A model generated the notes under the pieces. The model did no database searches, was not told the DNA's origin, and saw nothing but the letters and a program-made list of their open reading frames with translations. Both the position numbers and the translations under genes were made by a program. This document shows, piece after piece, positions 34,483-43,966 of a stretch of 64,000 nt of DNA (position 1 is its first letter; every line of letters begins with the position of its first letter). The stretch comes from RUG12395 sp034178705 (lineage in GTDB: Bacteria; Bacillota; Clostridia; Oscillospirales; CAG-272): NCBI GenBank assembly GCA_034178705.1, contig JAXFQY010000104.1, positions 1 to 64,000 of the forward strand, in the 5' to 3' direction.

Positions 34483-35913
34483 TTATTCTGCGAGCAGCCT
34501 GCAAAGCGTCTGCCAGATGCGATCACAGGAGGAGACGGACATCCGCTCGCGCGGTGTATGAACATCCTTCATGTCAGCTCCGATGGAGATCATGTCCATG
34601 TCCGGGCGCTTTTTTTTGAAAATGCCGCATTCCAGTCCGGCATGAATTCCGCACACCTGGGGACGGTATCCGGCGGTCTGCTCAAAGGCGTTGCAGTAGG
34701 CGCGGCAAAGCGGACTGTCCGCATTGTAGGGCCAGCCGGGATAACGGGAGCGGACGGACTTTTCCGCTCCGTAGGAAACGCAAAGCATTTCAATCACGTC
34801 ATCAAGATGATCCAGTTTCGCATCGTCCTGACTGCGGGCAAGAAGGGAGATTTCCGCTCCTTCCGCGGTCAGATGAACGATTCCGAGGTTGCAGCTGGTT
34901 TCCACGATTCCCAGTGCGGCGTTCCGTTCCAGCGCGCCGAAGGGAAGCAGGGAAACAAAATCGCACAGCTGGCGGCTGTCCGTGCGGGAGAGCATTTTTT
35001 TCGGGGCAGAGCAGCGTTCAACCCGGAAGATGGCAGAGGCTGCATCCTCCGTGCTGAGTCCGGTACGGAAAGCGCCTTCGGCAGCAGAAAGTGCTTCCAT
35101 TGCCGCGGCCAAATCGGAGACGCCGATGACGGCAGACGCGCTGCGGGTGATCGCGTTATCCTTGGAGCCGCCGTCGAACGCGGCAAGATTGACTCGGGTT
35201 CTGTCACAGACGAGCTTGAGCGCAGCGGCAAGGGCGCGGTTTGCGCTCGTTCTTCCGAGGTGAATATCGGCACCCGAGTGCCCGCCCATCAGACCGTCGA
35301 TTGTGACGCGGAGCGCACAGCCGTCGAAATCCATCCATTCATATCGGGAGAGAATGTCGATCCGCATCCCTCCGGCACAGCTGACAAGAACGCAGTTTTC
35401 CTCCTCGGAGTCAAGGTTGATGAGCTTTTTTGCCGTGACCGGAGAGAAATCGAATGCCTTGGCACCGCCGAGTCCGACCTCCTCGTCTGTTGTGAAGAGA
35501 CATTCCAGTCTCGGGTGTGAGGGGCAGGCGCCGTCAAGGAGCGCCAGCATAACGGCGACGGCGAAGCCGTCATCCCCTCCGAGGGTTGTGCCGTCAGCCT
35601 TCAGCCAGTCTCCGTCGCGAAGCAGACGGATCCCCTCCTTGCCTATATCCCAGTTTACGCCGCTGTCGGCTTCGCAAACCATATCCATATGTCCCTGAAG
35701 CATAACGGGCTCCTCCTGCTCGCGTCCGGCAGAGGAAGGCATAACGGCAAAAACATTGTTGTGATCGTCCCTTTGATAGGGAAGGCCCCGCTCCTGAAGA
35801 AAAGAACAGAGGAAATCCGCTATGACCCCCTCCTGCCCGGAAGGACGGGGAACCTTTGTGATCTCTTCAAAAAAGCCAAGCATTTTTTCTGCTTTAAGTC
35901 CGGTGAAATCCAT
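34483..35913 (-). CDS. pepD: Xaa-His (aminoacyl-histidine) dipeptidase, M20C family
   Basis: 476 residues. Metal-binding motifs are the His-Met-Asp of LQGHMDMVCE and the Asp-Asp of TLGGDDGFAVA; the Glu-Glu of TTDEEVGLGG is the catalytic base region. The dimerisation domain lies between about residues 200 and 390. It hydrolyses small dipeptides in the cytoplasm and needs two zinc or manganese ions. The gene follows MATE by 24 bp on the minus strand. Confidence 0.94.
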   Translation of the reverse strand: MDFTGLKAEKMLGFFEEITKVPRPSGQEGVIADFLCSFLQERGLPYQRDDHNNVFAVMPSSAGREQEEPVMLQGHMDMVCEADSGVNWDIGKEGIRLLRDGDWLKADGTTLGGDDGFAVAVMLALLDGACPSHPRLECLFTTDEEVGLGGAKAFDFSPVTAKKLINLDSEEENCVLVSCAGGMRIDILSRYEWMDFDGCALRVTIDGLMGGHSGADIHLGRTSANRALAAALKLVCDRTRVNLAAFDGGSKDNAITRSASAVIGVSDLAAAMEALSAAEGAFRTGLSTEDAASAIFRVERCSAPKKMLSRTDSRQLCDFVSLLPFGALERNAALGIVETSCNLGIVHLTAEGAEISLLARSQDDAKLDHLDDVIEMLCVSYGAEKSVRSRYPGWPYNADSPLCRAYCNAFEQTAGYRPQVCGIHAGLECGIFKKKRPDMDMISIGADMKDVHTPRERMSVSSCDRIWQTLCRLLAE

Positions 35914-35937
35914 GATAGCCTCCTGAAATCTTATGTA

Positions 35938-37365
35938 TTATCCGAGCCGGATGGTTTTCCATTTTCCGCTTGCAAAGCGCAGGGTGGAAGCGACGTAGCG
36001 CGTTGCCTGATCGAGAAGGAGCGCAATCCAAGCGCCGATCACACCGAGGCCGAGAGGATAGCAGAGAAGGTAGGAAAGCGCAGGACGGATGGCTCCGATC
36101 GAGCAGAAGGAGATAACCGCTGTATAGCGGGTGTCTCCCGCTCCGCGCAGACACCCGGTATAGATTGTCTGCTCGATCTGCATCGTGGCAACAATGGCGA
36201 TAATCTTCATGATTTTGCCTCCGAGCCGGACAATCTCCTCCTCATCGGAAAAGAGAGAGATGAGAAAATCTCCTCCGAACCAGAAGAGTGCAGCGACAAC
36301 AACGGAGATACACAGACCGATTCTGCGCGCGGCTTTGGCATAAAGCTCCGAAAGGTCGGGGCGGTCCGCTCCGAGGTTCTGCCCGACAAAAGCGGATCCG
36401 GCAACGCCCAGTCCGTCCCCGAAGGCAAAGGAGAGAGTGATAATCGTCATGCAAATCTGGTGGGTTGCAAACTCATCCGTTCCGAGTTGTGCGACGATTT
36501 TGGCAAAAAGGAAAAATCCGACACGCATGAAAAGCTGTTCTGCACCCGCCCCGGCAGATACCCGCCCGATCATCGAAAGGAAGGACCGGTCAAAACGGAA
36601 CAAGGAGCGGAGCCGCAGCCGCAGATAGCTGTGCTTCCCGGTGACAGAAAGGATTGACCAGAGGCAGGCGGCGATATTTCCGAGCAGAGTGGCAATGGCG
36701 GCGCCCGTAACCTCAAGGCGCGGAAAGCCGAACTTTCCGTTAATCAGAAGATAATTGAAGATAATATTGACTACATTGGAGATCAGTGAGGTGCGCAGTG
36801 CAATCGCGGTATTGGAGCAAGCACGCTGAGCAGCATTGATGGCAAGCCCGAAAGCATTGATGCAGACACCTCCGACTGTGATCAGAAAATAAATACGCGC
36901 ATCCTCAAGCAGAACGGCGTTTTCTCCGACCGCACCGGCAAATCGCAGCAACGGTATTGAGACAAGATAGGCAACGACAAATGCGAGCACGGAAAGCAAA
37001 AGACAGACGGAGAGACCGGTGTGCATCACGCGGTTGGCGCCTTCCCTGTCTCCTTTTCCTTTTTTTCTGCTGACCACGGCAATAATTCCGGCGTTCAGTG
37101 AGAAAAAGATCGCAAAGAAGAGAAGCCGGGGCTGTGTGGTAAGACCGACCGTGCTGATTGCAGCCGAGGAGATACTGCTGACCATCATGGTGTCAACAAA
37201 GCCCGTCAGAGCAGACGCGGCGGATTCCAACATTGAGGGCCATGCCACACGGAAAAAACTCCCGTACAACTCGCCTGAGCCGGGAAGCTCGCCGAGACGG
37301 GCTTCCGGCTTCAGGAGGCAGTCGGGAGAAAAGATACGATGAAAAAGCTTATTGAAGAGTTTCAT
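35938..37365 (-). CDS. MATE-family efflux transporter
   Basis: About 475 residues from ATG 37365; a longer frame reaches into mreB but is not needed. Twelve membrane helices arranged as two six-helix halves, with typical MATE segments such as AAWPS-like RVAWPSMLESAAS and GLGVAGSAFVGQNLGA. It uses a Na+ or H+ gradient to export drugs or metabolites. Start is 8 bp from the mreB stop and shares the transcript with mreB and pepD. The substrate is unknown. Confidence 0.92.
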   Translation of the reverse strand: MKLFNKLFHRIFSPDCLLKPEARLGELPGSGELYGSFFRVAWPSMLESAASALTGFVDTMMVSSISSAAISTVGLTTQPRLLFFAIFFSLNAGIIAVVSRKKGKGDREGANRVMHTGLSVCLLLSVLAFVVAYLVSIPLLRFAGAVGENAVLLEDARIYFLITVGGVCINAFGLAINAAQRACSNTAIALRTSLISNVVNIIFNYLLINGKFGFPRLEVTGAAIATLLGNIAACLWSILSVTGKHSYLRLRLRSLFRFDRSFLSMIGRVSAGAGAEQLFMRVGFFLFAKIVAQLGTDEFATHQICMTIITLSFAFGDGLGVAGSAFVGQNLGADRPDLSELYAKAARRIGLCISVVVAALFWFGGDFLISLFSDEEEIVRLGGKIMKIIAIVATMQIEQTIYTGCLRGAGDTRYTAVISFCSIGAIRPALSYLLCYPLGLGVIGAWIALLLDQATRYVASTLRFASGKWKTIRLG

Positions 37366-37373
37366 GCGCCTGA

Positions 37374-38387
37374 TTACCTCATCCTCCGGGAAGAACCGCC
37401 TGTCGTGTCTCCGAGAAAACGCATTGCCTTTCCGGTTCCGATGGCAACACACTGATCCGGGTTCTGCGGGATGCGCGCGCGCACGCCGATACAGCTGGAG
37501 ATAACCTGATCAAATCCGTTCAGAAGGCAGCCGCCTCCTGTCAGAAGAATGCCGTTGCTGACAATGTCCCCGTCAAGCTCCGGAGGCGTGTTGTCAATAA
37601 CCTCGGTGATGGCGTCAAGAATCTGATTGACCGGATCGGTCAGCGCCGCTTTGATATCTCCGGGATAAACACGGATTACCTTCGGCAGACCGCGGGCGAG
37701 GCAACGTCCGGTTACATCCATGAATTTATCGGCGTATTTCGGATTGTCGGGCGTAAGGGTGCCGATCGTGCGCTTCAGTTCCTCGGCTGTGCGCTCCCCG
37801 ATCAGAACATTGTGTACATTGCGGATATAGCGCACAATCGCCTCGTCAAATTTATCTCCCGCTACCTTGATTGATTTTGAGGCAATAACCCCTCCGAGAG
37901 AAATGACTGCCACATCGGTCGTACCGCCGCCGATGTCGACAACAAGATTTCCGTTCGGCATGGTGATGTCGATGCCTGCGCCGATGGCGGCAGCCACCGG
38001 TTCCTCGATCAGAAACGTGCGGGTAGAGCCCGCTCCGGTAGCAGCATCCAGCACGGCCTTTTCCTCAACCTCGGTGATGTCCCCGGGGATGCAGATGACG
38101 ATGCGGGGCTTCAGGATTGTTGTACCGATTGCCTTACGAAGAAAATACTGGAGCATCTTCAGGGCAAGCTCATATTGGCTGATCACGCCGTCCTGAAGCG
38201 GCTTGACCACAAGAATATTTGCGGGGGCGCGCCCCTGAAGGCGGCGCGCATCCTCGCCCATACACAAGATATCGCCCGTGTCCCGCCGAACGGCAACAAC
38301 CGACGGTTCGCGGAGCGCGATGCCGCGTCCCCCGATGGAGACGAGCACGTTTGAGGTACCAAGATCAATTCCGATATCTCTGCTCAT
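37374..38387 (-). CDS. mreB: MreB/Mbl-family actin-like cell-shape protein
   Basis: 337 residues, full-length actin fold. Phosphate-binding loops IDLGTSNVLVSI and DIGGGTTDVAVISLGG, and the adenosine loop LLTGGGCLLNG, are intact. Polymers at the membrane guide lateral wall synthesis. The usual mreCD partners are not downstream; a MATE gene follows instead, which suggests an additional Mbl/MreBH-like copy. Confidence 0.95.
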   Translation of the reverse strand: MSRDIGIDLGTSNVLVSIGGRGIALREPSVVAVRRDTGDILCMGEDARRLQGRAPANILVVKPLQDGVISQYELALKMLQYFLRKAIGTTILKPRIVICIPGDITEVEEKAVLDAATGAGSTRTFLIEEPVAAAIGAGIDITMPNGNLVVDIGGGTTDVAVISLGGVIASKSIKVAGDKFDEAIVRYIRNVHNVLIGERTAEELKRTIGTLTPDNPKYADKFMDVTGRCLARGLPKVIRVYPGDIKAALTDPVNQILDAITEVIDNTPPELDGDIVSNGILLTGGGCLLNGFDQVISSCIGVRARIPQNPDQCVAIGTGKAMRFLGDTTGGSSRRMR

Positions 38388-38526
38388 GTCACATCCGTAT
38401 TATCAGCTGCCAGCGGGCAGCGTTTTTTCTTTTATAAGGTCAACATTAGACCTGTATTTAATTATAGTATATCTGCCGATGAAATGCAACACCGAAACGT
38501 GATTTCCGATAAGGTTTTTTCACTGT

Positions 38527-40791
38527 CTACCGATTGTCGGAGGCCGCTTCGCGGATGCGGGCGGTAAGCCCGCTGTAACGGGTTGTTTCTGTGTCGTTTT
38601 CCACCATCCTCCGCACGATATCCGCGTCCCCGACAAGAATCACGTAGGTGCGGGCGCGCGTGAGCGCCGTATAAAGCATATTGCGTGTCAGCAGCATCGG
38701 TGCACAGGAATAGGCGGGAAGAATCACAATCGGATATTCGCTTCCCTGGCTTTTATGTACGGTGACCGCATAGGCAAGCTCAAGATTCTCAAAAGCCGCA
38801 AGGTCGTAGTCAACCGTGCGATCGTCAAACCGCACCTGCGCACCGCCCGTATGCGGATCAAACCGGATCAGGGTGCCGATATCACCGTTGAAAACGCCGA
38901 GCCCCTCCCGGGTTCCCGCATGCCAGGTCAGCGAATAGTTGTTTTTCGTCTGCATGACCTTGTCGCCTTCCCGGAACAGCCTACCGGATATTTCTTTTTC
39001 TGCTTTTTGGTCGGTTTTCGGATTCAGCGCTTCTCTCAGAAGAAGGTTCAGGGCCTCCGTGCCTGCTGCGCCGCGCCGGGAAGGGGAGATAACCTGTACG
39101 CCGCTTCTTCCCATTTCTCCGTAGGAAGCCGGCAGGCGCTTTCGGCAAAGCTCTACGATGGTTTCAGCCGTGCTTTGAGCGGAGGAACGCCTCAGAAAGA
39201 AAAAGTCCTCCGTGACACTGGAAAGCTCCGGCATTCTTCCGGCGTTGACCGCGTGTGCGTTCCGGACAATGAGACTTTCCTCGGCCTGCCGGAAAATTTC
39301 GGTAAGCCGGACAGTAGGAAAAACTCCGCTTTCAATGATGTCGTGCAGGATATTGCCCGCTCCGACCGGCGGCAGCTGATCGCTGTCCCCGATAAGAACG
39401 AGCCGGCATCCCGGTCGAATTGCCCGCAGGAGCGCACTGCAGAGAGAGAGATCCAGCATGCTGGCTTCGTCAATGATGATGACCCGCGCGTCAATCGGGG
39501 AATTTTCATCTCTTGCAAAAACCGCGCTTCCGTCTTCCCCGGCGTAATCCATTTCCAACAGACGGTGAATGGTTCTCGCTTCATGGCTTGTTGTTTCCGA
39601 CATGCGCTTCGCGGCTCTTCCGGTAGGTGCCGCCAGCGCACAGGACAGTCCCATTTCTTCAAAAATTCGGATCAGCGCACGGATCACCGTTGTTTTTCCG
39701 GTACCGGGACCGCCGGTGATGACGGAAACACCGGAGCTGACCGCACTGCAGATTGCCCGACGCTGAAGCCCTGCGTAGGATATGCCGCTTTCAGCTTCCA
39801 CAACCCGGATAAGCCCGTCAAGTTCCTCAACACCGACACGCGCGCAGGCTCGGTCAAGCCGTATAAGACGCTCCGCAATTCCGCGCTCTGTGTAAAACAG
39901 GGAGGAGAGGTAGATCCGGCGGCTGTCCGGGTCAACCGTAACTTCACCGAGTGAGAGCAGCACCGCCGTTTCCCGGCGAAGTTCTTCCTCTCCGGTGCCG
40001 AGCAGCCGGGAAGCCTGCGCATAAAGCGCGTCGGGCGGGAGGCAGCAATGCCCGCTTTGAGAGGCTGCTGTCTGAAGTGTGTGCAGAATCCCGCAGCGGA
40101 TACGGCAGGAGGGATCCCCGTGAAAGCCGATGTGGGCGGCAAGCTTGTCCGCCTTCTCGAATCCGATCCCCTCAAATTCTGCGGCAATGCGATAAGGGTT
40201 TTCCTCGATCAGTCGTGCGGCTGCACTGCCCCATCGCTTATAAATCCGCATAGCAGCGGAGGAAGACAGCGTGTCGCCGCAAAGCATCAGCATAGCGCGC
40301 ATGCCGCTGCGTTCTGCAAAGCTCTCCCCGATCTCCTGCGCCTTTTTTGCAGAAATGCCGGGAATTTCCGCAAGCCACGCGGGATGATGTTCGATAACCT
40401 CAAAGGTATCCGCGCCGAAGCGGCGGACGATCTTGACCGCTGTTTTCGGTCCGATGCCGTGCACCGCTCCGGAGGCAAGGTAACGGAGCATCGCATCGGT
40501 ATTCTGCGGCAGCTTGCGTTCATACTCTCTGACGCGAAGCTGCTTTCCGTATTCCCGGTGCTGGATCCATTCCCCCAGTGCGCAGATTTCTTCTCCTGCT
40601 TCAACGTCCGGCATACAACCGACGACGGTTTTTTCTCCCTCAGAGGTTTCCAGATAGAGGACAGAGTATCCGTTATCGGCGTTTCGGTAGACGACGGAGG
40701 AAACTGTCCCGGTTATTTTGGTTTCATTTTTTTGCGGTGTCAGAATGCTCTCCGCCCTCCTTTCCGACAGAAATAACCGTGTAGCCCGCAT
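38527..40791 (-). CDS. recD2: RecD2-type SF1B DNA helicase
   Basis: About 754 residues. N-terminal OB fold and helix-hairpin-helix region (VHGIGPKTAVKIVRRFG, EIPGISAKKAQEIG), Walker A GGPGTGKTTV near residue 360, and helicase motifs IIIDEASMLD, LIGDSDQLPP and AVTVHKSQGSEYP. RecD2 is a 5'-3' helicase acting in repair and replication without RecBC. The first ATG (40791) overlaps the upstream small gene by 68 bp and has no good ribosome binding site, while an AGGAGG is placed nine bases before an in-frame ATT (40744-40746). The true start is uncertain. Confidence 0.94.
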   Translation of the reverse strand: MRATRLFLSERRAESILTPQKNETKITGTVSSVVYRNADNGYSVLYLETSEGEKTVVGCMPDVEAGEEICALGEWIQHREYGKQLRVREYERKLPQNTDAMLRYLASGAVHGIGPKTAVKIVRRFGADTFEVIEHHPAWLAEIPGISAKKAQEIGESFAERSGMRAMLMLCGDTLSSSAAMRIYKRWGSAAARLIEENPYRIAAEFEGIGFEKADKLAAHIGFHGDPSCRIRCGILHTLQTAASQSGHCCLPPDALYAQASRLLGTGEEELRRETAVLLSLGEVTVDPDSRRIYLSSLFYTERGIAERLIRLDRACARVGVEELDGLIRVVEAESGISYAGLQRRAICSAVSSGVSVITGGPGTGKTTVIRALIRIFEEMGLSCALAAPTGRAAKRMSETTSHEARTIHRLLEMDYAGEDGSAVFARDENSPIDARVIIIDEASMLDLSLCSALLRAIRPGCRLVLIGDSDQLPPVGAGNILHDIIESGVFPTVRLTEIFRQAEESLIVRNAHAVNAGRMPELSSVTEDFFFLRRSSAQSTAETIVELCRKRLPASYGEMGRSGVQVISPSRRGAAGTEALNLLLREALNPKTDQKAEKEISGRLFREGDKVMQTKNNYSLTWHAGTREGLGVFNGDIGTLIRFDPHTGGAQVRFDDRTVDYDLAAFENLELAYAVTVHKSQGSEYPIVILPAYSCAPMLLTRNMLYTALTRARTYVILVGDADIVRRMVENDTETTRYSGLTARIREAASDNR

Positions 40792-41032
40792 TCCGGACGG
40801 CGTTCAGAACCTCCGTTTTTGCCCCTCGGTCAACAGCAGCGGGCATGCCGAGCCCTGCTGCGAAAGCGGTACGGCGGGCACGGTCGAGCTTTCGGCGCGC
40901 TTCTTCCGTACTGCAGGCGGAATCAAGCGGAACGCAGAGTGTTCCGCCTCCGCCCCAGAGCAGAAGCCAGAGCTGAACAGCCGCAGAGAACAAACCGTAT
41001 ACGGCGAAAGCACAAAGCATAATTTCAAGCAT
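40724..41032 (-). CDS. Small membrane protein of unknown function
   Basis: 102 residues with one N-terminal membrane helix (about residues 3-27), a Gly-rich GGGG turn, then a soluble domain (CSTEEARRKLDRARRTAF...). No family recognised. GGAGG lies five bases before ATG 41032. It sits between metK and recD2 and overlaps the recD2 frame. Confidence 0.6.
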   Translation of the reverse strand: MLEIMLCAFAVYGLFSAAVQLWLLLWGGGGTLCVPLDSACSTEEARRKLDRARRTAFAAGLGMPAAVDRGAKTEVLNAVRNAGYTVISVGKEGGEHSDTAKK

Positions 41033-41091
41033 AAGCCCCTCCGGTTTCAGGGTATGCCGGAACGCTTCCGGTTGTCCCTGCGGGGCTTTTG

Positions 41092-42261
41092 TCAGCGTTT
41101 CAGCTGCTCTGCCAGGTCACGCGCTTCCCACGGCGCGTTCAGATCCTCGCGTCCCATATGCCCATACGCGGAAAGCGCGCGGTAGATCGGGCGGCGCAGA
41201 TCAAAGCGGCGGATGATCGCCGCGGGGCGAAGGTCGACAAGCGCTCGGACCCGTTTGGCAATTTCGTCATCCGGAAGCATTCCGGTACCGAAGGTATCTA
41301 CACGGACGGAAAGGGGATTGGCAACGCCGATTGCGTAAGCAATCTGCACCTCGCAGCGACGCGCCAGACCGGCCGCAACAATATTTTTGGCAAGATATCG
41401 GGCGGCATAGCTTGCGCTGCGATCGACCTTGGTCGGATCCTTACCGGAAAAGGCGCCGCCTCCGTGACGCGCCATACCGCCGTAGGTATCCACGATAATC
41501 TTTCTTCCGGTCAGACCGGTGTCTCCCGCAGGACCGCCGACGACAAAACGCCCGGTCGGGTTGACATATATTTTTGTATTTTCATCGATCAGATGCGCGG
41601 GAATAATCTTTTGGATGACCTCGCGGTCAATATCCTCCCGGATTTGCTCCTGCGTGACGTCCGGATCGTGCTGTGCGGAAACGACCAGTGCCTCAATTCG
41701 CACAGGAATATCTCCCTCGTATTCCACCGTTACCTGGGTTTTTCCGTCCGGACGAAGGTAGGGAAGCGTTCCGCTCTTTCTCACCTCATCAAGCTTCTTT
41801 GCCATAGCATGGCTGAGGGAAATGGGGAGAGGCATCAGCTCCGGCGTTTCATCGCAAGCATAACCGAACATTAACCCCTGATCCCCTGCACCGGTGTCAA
41901 GTCCGTCGCTGCTCCCTGTTTTCGCCTCCAGGCAGCGGTCAACCCCAAGCGCGATATCGGGAGACTGTCCGTGGATGGAGTTAATGACGGCGCAGGTATC
42001 CGCATCAAACCCGAATTTTGCACGGGTATAGCCGATTTCGCGCACCGCATCGCGTACCACGTTTTCGATATCTACATAGGCGGAGGTCGTGATTTCCCCC
42101 ATGACAAAAACGACGCCTGTGGTAGCGAAGCTTTCGCAGGCTACGCGCGCGTCAGGGTCCTCTGCCAGAATTGCGTCGAGAATGGAGTCACTGACGCGGT
42201 CGCACAGCTTATCCGGATGTCCCATCGTGACGGATTCACTCGTGAAAAGCTTTCTTTCCAT
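41092..42261 (-). CDS. metK: S-adenosylmethionine synthetase
   Basis: 389 residues, usual length. The signature motifs are GHPDKLCDRVSDSILDAIL at the N-terminus, GAGDQGLMFGYA in the middle and GGGAFSGKDPTKVDRS. It makes S-adenosylmethionine from Met and ATP. A SAM-I riboswitch lies directly upstream (42281-42421), so SAM should switch off its own synthesis. Confidence 0.97.
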   Translation of the reverse strand: MERKLFTSESVTMGHPDKLCDRVSDSILDAILAEDPDARVACESFATTGVVFVMGEITTSAYVDIENVVRDAVREIGYTRAKFGFDADTCAVINSIHGQSPDIALGVDRCLEAKTGSSDGLDTGAGDQGLMFGYACDETPELMPLPISLSHAMAKKLDEVRKSGTLPYLRPDGKTQVTVEYEGDIPVRIEALVVSAQHDPDVTQEQIREDIDREVIQKIIPAHLIDENTKIYVNPTGRFVVGGPAGDTGLTGRKIIVDTYGGMARHGGGAFSGKDPTKVDRSASYAARYLAKNIVAAGLARRCEVQIAYAIGVANPLSVRVDTFGTGMLPDDEIAKRVRALVDLRPAAIIRRFDLRRPIYRALSAYGHMGREDLNAPWEARDLAEQLKR

Positions 42262-42280
42262 TGTTGTTTCCTTTCCGGCG

Positions 42281-42421
42281 AAAAAACGCTCCCGTTCCCG
42301 GGAGCGTCGGTTTTATGGAATAAAACCCATCTCATCTCTCGGGAATTGGCACCTTTCCGACCGTTGTCGGCAGGTTGCCGGGCTTCATCGGGCCAGTCCC
42401 TCCGCCTCTCTTGATAAGATG
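42281..42421 (-). promoter_or_regulatory. SAM-I riboswitch (S-box) with terminator, upstream of metK
   Basis: On the minus strand the aptamer runs from 42421 to 42328. P1 pairs CATCTTATC with GATGAGATG, followed by AGAGAGGCGGAGGGACTGG and GATGAAGCCCGGCAACC, the conserved S-box core. A terminator hairpin ACGCTCCCG / CGGGAGCGT with a T-run lies at 42281-42308, about 20 bases before the metK start. Confidence 0.96.
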
Positions 42422-42512
42422 TATTGATTTCTTATACTTATGGTAGCATATACACAGGGAAAAAGCAAGAGAACTTTTTGTATTCTTTCCGTATTTTTTG
42501 CAGGATGAGCAA

Positions 42513-42983
42513 TTATTTCAGAAAATCCAGAAAGCCGATTACGCCATAACTGATTCCGGTCATAATCAGCCCGGCGGCAAGTACTCCGAGACAAACGGAA
42601 AGCAACGAGTGCTTGATCCGCATTTCCAGGAGCGCGGCAACAAGCGATCCGGTCCATGCCCCGGTCCCGGGAAGCGGGATGGCCACAAACAGAAAGAGCC
42701 CAAGTGCGGCAAATCGGTTTACCTTTACCGAATTTTTTGCCGCCCGGCGTTCCAGCCAAAAGGCAATTTTATTCAGATGCCGGATCCCTTTCATCCATTG
42801 CAGAATCGCACGGATGAAAAGAAGAATAAAGGGAACCGGAAGAAAGTTTCCGATGCAGGATACGGCATAGTTCAGATACCACGGAAGACCGAGCGCAGCG
42901 CCGAGCGGAACGGCGGCGCGGAGTTCAAGAACCGGGATCATGGATGTGAAAAAAACCTTCAGGAGATCAAACCAATCCGCCAT
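42513..42983 (-). CDS. COG2426-type small membrane protein (putative export)
   Basis: About 156 residues, four or five membrane helices. Segments PVLELRAAVPLGAALGLPW and IPLPGTGAWTGSLVAALL are typical of the COG2426 'small multidrug export' group. Start ATG 42983 has GAGG seven bases upstream. The transport role is a family label, not proven. Confidence 0.85.
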   Translation of the reverse strand: MADWFDLLKVFFTSMIPVLELRAAVPLGAALGLPWYLNYAVSCIGNFLPVPFILLFIRAILQWMKGIRHLNKIAFWLERRAAKNSVKVNRFAALGLFLFVAIPLPGTGAWTGSLVAALLEMRIKHSLLSVCLGVLAAGLIMTGISYGVIGFLDFLK

Positions 42984-43120
42984 TCTGTACCTCAATACCT
43001 ATTTTGCCTTAGTCTACCACATTCTTCTCCGGCTGTCAACAGTCCGTCAAGCGATTTTCCCTTACGGAACGTTTGCAAAAAAGGGAAGAATTTTGTATTT
43101 TGCTTTTTTCTTACTGTCTC

Positions 43121-43149
43121 TTGACAGTTTGTGTGTCGTGTGCTACAAA
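43121..43149 (+). promoter_or_regulatory. Promoter of the tandem alpha/beta hydrolase genes
   Basis: TTGACA at 43121-43126, 17-bp spacer, TACAAA at 43144-43149. Confidence 0.75.
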
Positions 43150-43177
43150 TTATCTATCATCAAAAAGGAGTAAACAA

Positions 43178-43903
43178 ATGGATAAAAAGTTTCTGGCGGC
43201 TCATTATGACCGTTTCTGCTGTACCAATGTCGAATTGATTCACGGCGAGATCCGCGGCATCATTCTTTATTTCAACGGTCTCGGGCATATTGTCAATCCC
43301 GGACCGGATATGATTGACGCACCTGCCGCCGCAGCACGCAATTTGCTCTATATTACCCCTTATTACAATCCGTGGTCATGGATGAACCGCGAGACGGTTG
43401 CCTTTGTGGATCTGCTTGTCGAGATTGCGATGGAACAGTGGAAGATCCCGACGGATGCTCCCATCGGTCTCTATGGCGGCAGTATGGGCGGCTACAGTGT
43501 GTTTCACTATGCGGCTAAATCAAGGCACAATGTTGTGGCAGGAGATCTCAACTGTCCTGCTTGCAATCTGGAGTATGAGGTTTACTGCAACAGAAACTCC
43601 ATTTTGCACACTTATTATGAGTCGTCTATGGCGTACTGTGATGATTTTGATGCCTATGTGCGCGAAAACTCTCCGATCAATATGATCGGTATATTGAGGA
43701 AAATGCCTTACCGCTTCGCCGTCGGACTGAAGGACACCGCTCTTGAGCCCTCTCAGCACTCCTTCAAAATGATTTCTCTGCTGCGGGAAGCCGGCTTTGA
43801 AGTTGACGTTGCCGAATACCCCCTTGCCGGTCACTGCAATATCGGTGCCGACGCGCGTCGCGCCGAGCATGAGTGGCTGATGTCGAAAATGCTTGGGGAA
43901 TAA
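43178..43903 (+). CDS. Alpha/beta hydrolase, first tandem copy
   Basis: 241 residues. Nucleophile Ser102 in GGSMGGYS and the catalytic His219 in LAGHCNI fit a serine hydrolase; the acid is probably an Asp in the segment after residue 185. No signal peptide. AAAGGAG lies eight bases before ATG 43178. A paralogue of identical length follows 63 bp on. The substrate is unknown. Confidence 0.8.
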   Translation: MDKKFLAAHYDRFCCTNVELIHGEIRGIILYFNGLGHIVNPGPDMIDAPAAAARNLLYITPYYNPWSWMNRETVAFVDLLVEIAMEQWKIPTDAPIGLYGGSMGGYSVFHYAAKSRHNVVAGDLNCPACNLEYEVYCNRNSILHTYYESSMAYCDDFDAYVRENSPINMIGILRKMPYRFAVGLKDTALEPSQHSFKMISLLREAGFEVDVAEYPLAGHCNIGADARRAEHEWLMSKMLGE

Positions 43904-43966
43904 GCTGATTTCAGGAGAAAGGGGAGGCTTTGCGCGCGTTTTCTGCCCGCAAGCAGAATCGGAAAA

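Noticed and set aside
37366..37452. Longer N-terminus of the MATE protein
   Set aside because: The extra residues lie inside mreB and are basic and unlike a MATE start; ATG 37365 directly precedes the first typical segment.
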